From contig NZ_CP028271.1 of the NCBI RefSeq assembly GCF_009914055.1, positions 2,108,001-2,172,000 of the forward strand: 64,000 bases of DNA, written 5' to 3'. Positions 58,371 to 64,000 of the stretch are shown piece by piece. A program made the position numbers and the translations under genes. This DNA comes from Mixta intestinalis (GTDB lineage: Bacteria; Pseudomonadota; Gammaproteobacteria; Enterobacterales; Enterobacteriaceae). The notes under the pieces were generated by a model. That model was not told the origin of the DNA, made no database searches, and was given only the letters and a program-made list of their open reading frames with translations. The first letter of the stretch is position 1, and each line of letters begins with the position of its first letter.

Positions 58371-59216
58371 CTGAAACCCCTTTTTTGCACAAGTTGAGGT
58401 AATGTTTTAATTAATCAAAGTAAAGAAATGCTTATAGTTAGCGAGCCTTACGGAAAGCCGCGACACGTCTTTAGATTGAAACTTGCCCGGTGCAAAGCAG
58501 GGGAGATGACGGAAGAATACGGTCTGCAACCCTGGTTTAATCAAATGCGATGCGTTATTTTTCGTTTTTACTGTTTCAGATATAATCAAAAACCGCTGCG
58601 CTGGCGGTGAATAATTTTTATCGTAATCATTAGAAAAAACGATTTAAACAGTAAGAATTACTTATGTTGAGTTAGCGTTAATTATAAAATTAATTAACAA
58701 TAGGTTTACTAATTATTTGTTTTAAGTGAAAGTTAATGCCGCATCAGCTTGCGCTGGCCTTATTGCCCGTTCAGCGGAAAGAGAGGTTTTACAATCGCGG
58801 ATGAGCCGCTATTATTTTTCTCAATTGGTGAGGTTTTGCACAAAAAAACCTGTCAGGCGGCTCAGATTAGGACCAGCGAAAAAAGGATAGTAACGATTTT
58901 CTGAACGGTTATTTTTTGCACGATTGCCAAAATCCTGCGCTGTAACGCTGGCGGTATTACCGATCGGTGAAACCGGATTCAGACCAGATAACGGCAACAT
59001 AGCTGCTGCGATGTGCCCGGTTTTGCGCCTTTTAGCCAGGAAATTTCCTGAAAAAACCACTCTGCGACGAAAATTGATTAACAACCGCTATTTTATCGTT
59101 TAATAAGCTTTCTGATACAGAACGGGCACCGCTAAGCTCTTTGCCCGATGAAACGCTGCTTTAGCGATGTGTTCTGTGTTAAAAAGGACTCCTCTACCTA
59201 TTATGGAAAACAACCA
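58371..59216. other. Long AT-rich intergenic region between the giant adhesin and the MFS gene
   Basis: About 850 bases with no credible gene. It must carry the promoters of the divergent adhesin and MFS genes. On the minus strand a consensus TATAAT lies at 58686-58681, directly followed by an 11-base motif also found at the second Ig gene. TAAGAATTACTTA at 58652-58664 resembles the left half of an RcsAB box. These readings are tentative. Confidence 0.45.
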
Positions 59217-60371
59217 ATGAGTTCGGCAGAAGCAGGACAGGCGCTAAAAAGCCAAACCGCCACCCAGATAGCAACCCGGATAATTTTTTTGGTTGCCGGT
59301 ACCGCCGTCTCCGCCTGGGCACCGCTGGTACCCTATGCGAAATCACGCCTGATGGTTAGCGATGCGGCGCTTGGCGGTCTGCTGCTGTTTCTTGGCCTGG
59401 GATCGCTGATTGCCATGCCCCTGACCGGCGCGCTGGTAGGCAAACAGGGTTGCAGGCGCGTTATCCTCTGTTCCTCACTGTTGGTGATGGTAATGCTGCC
59501 GCTGATGGCAACGCTTTCATCGCCAATCACCCTGGCGGCGGTTCTGATGCTGTTTGGCGCGGCAATCGGCACGCTGGACGTGGCGATGAATATTCAGGCC
59601 GTTGAGGTAGAGAAAGCGTCCGGGCGTACCATGATGTCCGGCTTTCACGGTTTTTACAGCGTCGGCGGCATCGCCGGGGCAGGCCTGGTTAGCGTGATGC
59701 TGTGGCTGAATCTGTCGCCGCTACAGTCCGTGCTGGTGGTACTGCTGGTGCTGGCGCTGCTGTTGTTGAGCAGTCAGCGCTGGATACTGACCGAGCGTAT
59801 GCATCAGGACGATACGCCGCTGTTTGTAATTCCACGCGGCTGGGTGCTGTTTCTCGGCGTGCTCTGTTTTATCTTGTTTCTTACCGAAGGCGCAGTGCTG
59901 GACTGGAGCGCGCTGCTGTTAACACAGGAACGCGCTATGCCTGCGGCTCAGGCTGGTCTTGGCTATGCGGTTTTCTCTGTTGCCATGAGCATCGGTCGTC
60001 TGACCGGCGATCGCGTCGTAAATCGTTTCAGCAACCGGGCAGTGCTGACCGGCGGCTGCCTCTGCGCGGCGCTCGGCGTGCTGCTGCTGATCAGCGTTAA
60101 CAGCCCCTTTATCGCCCTGCTCTCTTTCCTGCTGATTGGTTTCGGCGCGGCAAATACGGTGCCGATTTTGTTCAGTGCGGCAGGCCGTCAGACCGCAATG
60201 CCGGTCAATCTTGCCATCTCTGCCATGACAACGATCGGCTATGCGGGTATTCTGGCAGGTCCGGCGTTAATTGGTTTTGTGGCTCACGGGTTTAGCCTGG
60301 TGACCGCCTTCGCCGTCATCGTGGTGCTTCTGGTGGCGGTTGCTGCCAGCGCACGGCTGGTGACTCGTTAA
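59217..60371 (+). CDS. MFS transporter (YbjJ-like)
   Basis: A 12-helix major facilitator of about 384 residues, resembling E. coli YbjJ and the fucose-permease-type group. Visible are WAPLVPYAKSRL after helix 1, the motif-A-like ALVGKQGCRRVI after helix 2, GTLDVAMNIQAVEVEK and MMSGFHGFYSVGG (both family hallmarks), and a second motif GRLTGDRVVNRFSNR. The substrate is unknown. ATG at 59217 is preferred, as the upstream in-frame extension to 59148 has no similarity. It sits between the adhesin island and rcsD and may belong to the insertion. Confidence 0.85.
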   Translation: MSSAEAGQALKSQTATQIATRIIFLVAGTAVSAWAPLVPYAKSRLMVSDAALGGLLLFLGLGSLIAMPLTGALVGKQGCRRVILCSSLLVMVMLPLMATLSSPITLAAVLMLFGAAIGTLDVAMNIQAVEVEKASGRTMMSGFHGFYSVGGIAGAGLVSVMLWLNLSPLQSVLVVLLVLALLLLSSQRWILTERMHQDDTPLFVIPRGWVLFLGVLCFILFLTEGAVLDWSALLLTQERAMPAAQAGLGYAVFSVAMSIGRLTGDRVVNRFSNRAVLTGGCLCAALGVLLLISVNSPFIALLSFLLIGFGAANTVPILFSAAGRQTAMPVNLAISAMTTIGYAGILAGPALIGFVAHGFSLVTAFAVIVVLLVAVAASARLVTR

Positions 60372-60394
60372 ATGGTCAGGTACTTCCTTTCATT

Positions 60395-63058
60395 ATGATG
60401 TACAAGCTTCCTCTCTCCTCCAGCAACGTAACACGGTTTTTCATGCTGTTTATTCTGCTGCTGTTGCTGGCGCTGGGCTTTATGATCCATAACTCGGTCA
60501 ACGCCTGGCTGATGGAAAAGCGCTATGCGATGGCGGATATTACCCATGCGGTACAGAAGCGCATCGATACCTACCGCTTCGCCACCTGGCAGATTTATGA
60601 AAATCTGGCGACCAGCGCAGCGGGTACAACGCCATCGGCCAGCCTGCAGGAGACGCGCCTGCGCCCGGATGTCTACTATCTGGAGAAAACCCGGCGCAAA
60701 ACCGAGGCGCTGATTTTCGGCTCGCACGACAGCAGTACGCTGGATATGACGCTGCGCATGTCCAACTATCTCGATACGCTGTGGGGCGCGGAAAACAGCA
60801 CCTGGTCGATGTATTTTCTCAACGGTCAGGATAACAGCCTGATCCTGATCTCTACCCTGCCGTTAAAAGATATGGCAACGCGCTATAAAGAGAGCGCCAT
60901 CAGCAATATCGTCGAAGCACGCCGTACCGAAATGTTACAGCAGGCCAATGCGCTCGACGAGCGCGAAAGTTTCTCGCCGCTGCGCCGCTTCGCCTGGCAA
61001 AACGATCACTACTTTACCGTGCGCACCACCTTCAACCAGCCGGGTCACCTGGCAACCGTGGTGGCGTTTGATATGCCGATCAACGATCTTATCCCGCACA
61101 ATATGCCGCTGGAGAACTTCCAGCTGAAGCAGGATACGTCGCTGAACGGCGGCCCGGAAAGCGAAGATGAGCTGCTGAACACCCGCATCAGCCTCAGCAA
61201 TCCGAACGTGGAAATCGCCGCCTCGCTGCCGGGCACGGCGTTGCAGATGACGTACCGTATCCCGCTCAGCACCCTCGCCTGGGATACGCTGCACAACCTG
61301 ATGTGGCCGCTGATTATCGATCTGCTGCTGATTCTGCTCTCGCTGGCAGGCCTGTTTTTACTGCGTCAGCAGACGCTGCGCCCTGGCGACAATCAGAGCG
61401 CCGAGCTGGACGCGCTGCGTATGCTGAACGAAGAGATCGTCTCCAGCCTGCCACTTGGACTGCTGGTGTATGATTTCGCCAGCAACCGCACCATTATCAG
61501 CAACAAAATCGCTGAACATCTGCTGCCGCATCTTAATTTGCAAAAGATCGTTAATATGTCCGATCAGCATCAGGGCGTATTGCAGGCGACAGTCAACAAC
61601 GAGGTGTATGAAATTCGCCACGCCCGCAGCCACCATTCACCGCATACGCAGCTGTTTATGATGCGCGATCAGGATCGCGAACTGCTGGTGAACAAGAAGC
61701 TACAAAAGGCGCAGCAGGTGCTGGACCGTAATCATCAGCTACGGCAGCAGCTAATGCAGAATCTGGGTCATGCGCTGCACCGTCCGTTACAGCAGGTGGT
61801 AGAACAGTTACAGGCGCTTAGCGATACCAGCGAGGATGAACGCGCCATTGACGCGCTGGAAAGTAGCCAGGCGCTGGCACGACTGGTGGATGATATCGTG
61901 CTGCTCAACCGGCTGGAAACGCATGACTGGGCGCCGGACGCCAGCTCTTTCCAGCTGCAATCGCTGCTGGATGAACTGACGCTGGCGCTGCTGCCGCTGT
62001 CACGCCGTAAGGGGCTGACGCTGCTGGTGCGCAATCAGTTAAACAGCGATGAGATGCGTTTTGGCGACAGCCGCGCCATTTATAAAGTGCTGTTTACCCT
62101 GTTGCATTATTCGCTGACCACCACCAGCTGGGGCAAAATTTCGCTGGAGCTGGATGCACCTGCGGATCGTCCTGAGCTGTTACATATTCAGATCATCGAT
62201 ACCGGTGCGGGCCTCACGCCCGATGAGCTGGGCAATCACGATTTCCCCTTCCTCGGCGAAACCTCTGCGGATCGCTTTGGGCAGGCTTCCGGGCTGGCTT
62301 TTTTCCTCTGTCGCCAGCTCTGTAAGCAGATGGGCGGTCAGCTGGAGATTATGGCGCGCCCGGAAATCGGCACGCGTTACAACATCACGCTACACGTGCC
62401 GCCGGAACATCAGCAGCAGCAGGAAGAGAAGCTACTGGAAGATGTCACCATGCTGATTGATATCGCCGTTGATGACGTGCGTAAGATCGTGACTCATCAA
62501 CTGGAGAACTGGGGAGCGAAATGTATTACGCCAGATGAACGTTTTGCCGAACAGCCACACGATATTCTGATCACTGACGATCCGGCGCACCTTTCCGGCT
62601 GGTCGCTGTTGCTGACAGATAATGAACTGGGCTTTACCGTTCTGAACGAACGGCAGTACCGGGTTAACTTTAACCTTAGTAGCGCTCTGCAGGATGCGCT
62701 GTTACAGCTGATTGAGAAGCAGCTTTCTCAGGATATGTCGCTTACGGCGGAAGAAGATAAACAGGAGGAGGAAGCCACGCATTTGTTAAGCGGTGGTTAC
62801 TACCAGCTATTTGTCGAGACAGTACCGGAAGATGTTGAGAGACTGTATACTGAGGCGTCGCTCAGGGATTATGCGACGCTTGCTCAGACGGCACATCGCC
62901 TGAAAGGGGTATTTGCCATGCTTAATCTGGCACCCGGCAAGGAGCTTTGTGAAAAGCTGGAACAGCAAATTAAAGCGAGTGACGATTTAAACATCAAAAA
63001 TACCACCAGTGACATTGACGCCTATGTCAACGAACTGCTGCAGCAAGGTAACCAATAA
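60395..63058 (+). CDS. rcsD: Phosphotransfer protein RcsD of the Rcs envelope-stress relay
   Basis: An 887-residue inner-membrane protein (E. coli 890). Two helices (about 12-32 and 300-322) enclose a periplasmic domain; then come a degenerate histidine-kinase-like region and a receiver-like ABL domain, and the C-terminal HPt domain with the phosphorylated His834 in AHRLKGVFAML. It passes phosphate from RcsC to RcsB and back. The kinase-like part lacks the phosphoaccepting His of HisKA (QNLGHALHRPLQQV is the degenerate H-box). ATG at 60395 or 60398. rcsB follows directly; in E. coli a second rcsB promoter lies inside rcsD. Confidence 0.94.
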   Translation: MMYKLPLSSSNVTRFFMLFILLLLLALGFMIHNSVNAWLMEKRYAMADITHAVQKRIDTYRFATWQIYENLATSAAGTTPSASLQETRLRPDVYYLEKTRRKTEALIFGSHDSSTLDMTLRMSNYLDTLWGAENSTWSMYFLNGQDNSLILISTLPLKDMATRYKESAISNIVEARRTEMLQQANALDERESFSPLRRFAWQNDHYFTVRTTFNQPGHLATVVAFDMPINDLIPHNMPLENFQLKQDTSLNGGPESEDELLNTRISLSNPNVEIAASLPGTALQMTYRIPLSTLAWDTLHNLMWPLIIDLLLILLSLAGLFLLRQQTLRPGDNQSAELDALRMLNEEIVSSLPLGLLVYDFASNRTIISNKIAEHLLPHLNLQKIVNMSDQHQGVLQATVNNEVYEIRHARSHHSPHTQLFMMRDQDRELLVNKKLQKAQQVLDRNHQLRQQLMQNLGHALHRPLQQVVEQLQALSDTSEDERAIDALESSQALARLVDDIVLLNRLETHDWAPDASSFQLQSLLDELTLALLPLSRRKGLTLLVRNQLNSDEMRFGDSRAIYKVLFTLLHYSLTTTSWGKISLELDAPADRPELLHIQIIDTGAGLTPDELGNHDFPFLGETSADRFGQASGLAFFLCRQLCKQMGGQLEIMARPEIGTRYNITLHVPPEHQQQQEEKLLEDVTMLIDIAVDDVRKIVTHQLENWGAKCITPDERFAEQPHDILITDDPAHLSGWSLLLTDNELGFTVLNERQYRVNFNLSSALQDALLQLIEKQLSQDMSLTAEEDKQEEEATHLLSGGYYQLFVETVPEDVERLYTEASLRDYATLAQTAHRLKGVFAMLNLAPGKELCEKLEQQIKASDDLNIKNTTSDIDAYVNELLQQGNQ

Positions 63059-63059
63059 G

Positions 63060-63713
63060 ATGAATAATTTGAACGTAATTATTGCCGATGACCATCCAAT
63101 CGTTCTGTTTGGTATTCGTAAGTCTCTTGAACAGATTGAATGGGTCAACGTAGTTGGTGAGTTTGAAGACTCGACAGCACTGATTAACAGCCTTTCCAAA
63201 CTGGACGCCAACGTCCTGATTACCGATCTCTCCATGCCTGGCGAGAAATATGGCGACGGCATTACGCTGATCAAATATATCAAACGTCACTATCCCGATC
63301 TGTCGATTATTGTTCTGACCATGAACAATAACCCGGCAATCCTCAGCGCCGTGCTGGATCTGGATATCGAAGGCATCGTGCTGAAACAGGGCGCGCCTAC
63401 TGACCTGCCAAAAGCGCTGGCGGCATTGCAGAAAGGGAAGAAATATACCCCGGAAAGCGTTGCCAAACTGCTGGAGAAAATCAGCGCGGGCGGCTATGGC
63501 GATAAACGCCTGTCGCCGAAAGAGAGTGAAGTGCTGCGCCTGTTCGCTGAAGGTTTCCTGGTTACCGAAATCGCTAAAAAGCTGAACCGCAGTATTAAAA
63601 CCATCAGCAGCCAGAAGAAATCGGCAATGATGAAGCTGGGCGTGGATAACGATATCGCCCTGCTCAACTACCTTTCTTCCGTCAGCACCACGCCACAGGC
63701 GGATAAAGAGTAA
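63060..63713 (+). CDS. rcsB: Response regulator RcsB
   Basis: A 217-residue DNA-binding response regulator (E. coli 216). The receiver domain begins MNNLNVIIADDHPIVLFGI with the acidic pair Asp10-Asp11, the phosphorylated Asp56 in LITDLSMPG, and Lys in IVLKQGAP. The LuxR-type HTH (about 148-210) has LSPKESEVLRLFAEGFLVTEIAKKLNRSIKTIS read in pieces. It controls capsule, motility, cell division and small RNA genes, alone or with RcsA and others. The ATG is at 63060, one base after the rcsD stop codon; the frame open further upstream lies inside rcsD. Confidence 0.96.
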   Translation: MNNLNVIIADDHPIVLFGIRKSLEQIEWVNVVGEFEDSTALINSLSKLDANVLITDLSMPGEKYGDGITLIKYIKRHYPDLSIIVLTMNNNPAILSAVLDLDIEGIVLKQGAPTDLPKALAALQKGKKYTPESVAKLLEKISAGGYGDKRLSPKESEVLRLFAEGFLVTEIAKKLNRSIKTISSQKKSAMMKLGVDNDIALLNYLSSVSTTPQADKE

Positions 63714-63719
63714 ACCCGC

Positions 63720-63762
63720 CTGCCCGTCAGGGCAGCGTTCCGACGCGTCAGGGATGACGCGT
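63720..63762. terminator. Two hairpins between convergent rcsB and rcsC
   Basis: CTGCCC/GGGCAG (63720-63735) and ACGCGTCA/TGACGCGT with GGGA loop (63743-63762) lie between the stop codons. Neither has a T tract, so Rho-independent termination is uncertain. Confidence 0.5.
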
Positions 63763-63776
63763 TACGCCCTCACCTG

Positions 63777-64000
63777 CTACGCGCCACGCGTCTTACGCAC
63801 GCGCTCCGCATAGATCGCCAGCGAACTTTTCAACGTATCAAGCGTAACCGGTTTCGACAGGCAGTTATCCATCCCCGCTTCCATACAGCGCTGCTTCTCT
63901 TCCGCCAGCGCGTTCGCGGTGACGCCAATCACCGGGAAGGTTTGCCCCAGCTGACGCAAACGCTGCGTCAGGCGATAACCATCCATGTTGGGCATGTTGA
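63777..64000 (-). CDS. rcsC: Hybrid sensor kinase RcsC, C-terminal receiver fragment
   Basis: The last 74 or so residues of RcsC, truncated by the window edge. The fragment is the C-terminal half of the receiver domain: NMPNMDGYRL (the phosphorylated Asp lies just beyond the window), VIGVTANA with the conserved Thr/Ala, and LSKPVTLDTL with the conserved Lys. Convergent to rcsB, as in all enterics. RcsC is the sensor kinase feeding RcsD. Confidence 0.93.
   Translation of the reverse strand, partial: NMPNMDGYRLTQRLRQLGQTFPVIGVTANALAEEKQRCMEAGMDNCLSKPVTLDTLKSSLAIYAERVRKTRGA

Overview
The window is a chromosomal segment of a member of the Enterobacterales, most likely the Erwiniaceae (Pantoea, Erwinia, Mixta or a close relative). 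The backbone follows the Escherichia coli 47-49 minute order: yeiR-lpxT-mepS-pdeN(rtn)-yejABEF-yejG-bcr-rsuA-radD-rplY-yejK-yejL-yejM-proL, and then yojI-alkB-apbE-ompC-micF-rcsD-rcsB-rcsC. Protein lengths and motifs match the E. coli proteins closely. The accessory modules inserted into this backbone differ from E. coli. Family assignments rest on recognised motifs and remembered homologues; no search was run.

Region 1 (1-18183) is conserved housekeeping and envelope DNA. It holds a zinc GTPase (yeiR, 5' end outside the window), a lipid A 1-phosphate kinase, a murein endopeptidase, a c-di-GMP phosphodiesterase, the YejABEF peptide importer, a drug efflux pump, rRNA pseudouridylation, a DNA repair helicase-like protein, ribosomal protein L25, a nucleoid protein and the LPS-sensing protein YejM.

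Region 2 (18217-25508) is an accessory catabolic module between yejM and the proL tRNA. A divergent IclR-type repressor faces a six-gene, tightly packed operon: 2-keto-3-deoxygalactonate kinase, KDPGal aldolase, D-aminoacylase, RidA, a sodium:solute symporter and a fold-III PLP D-serine dehydratase-like enzyme. Two near-identical palindromes 40 bp apart sit in the divergent promoter. I infer a route for an N-acylated 2-amino-2-deoxy sugar acid (galactosaminate type): uptake, deacylation, PLP-dependent ammonia elimination with RidA clearing the imine, phosphorylation, and aldol cleavage to pyruvate and glyceraldehyde 3-phosphate.

Region 3 (25637-34971) contains tRNA-Pro(GGG), a zntA-cadR metal efflux pair around a CadR-type operator, an EamA exporter, yojI, alkB, apbE, an unrecognised 36-residue membrane peptide, ompC with its OmpR boxes, and the antisense RNA micF. 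The ada gene, next to alkB in E. coli, is missing.

Region 4 (35009-58370) is a large adhesin and type I secretion island inserted between micF and rcsD. It encodes a BapA/SiiE-class adhesin of 4,814 residues with about 43 Ig-like repeats, a second Ig-repeat protein of about 1,144 residues built from a 1,284-bp tandem super-repeat, and a TolC-like, LapB-like, HlyD-like exporter set. All five genes are on the minus strand.

Region 5 (59217-64000) has an MFS transporter and then the Rcs envelope-stress phosphorelay genes rcsD, rcsB and the 3' end of rcsC.
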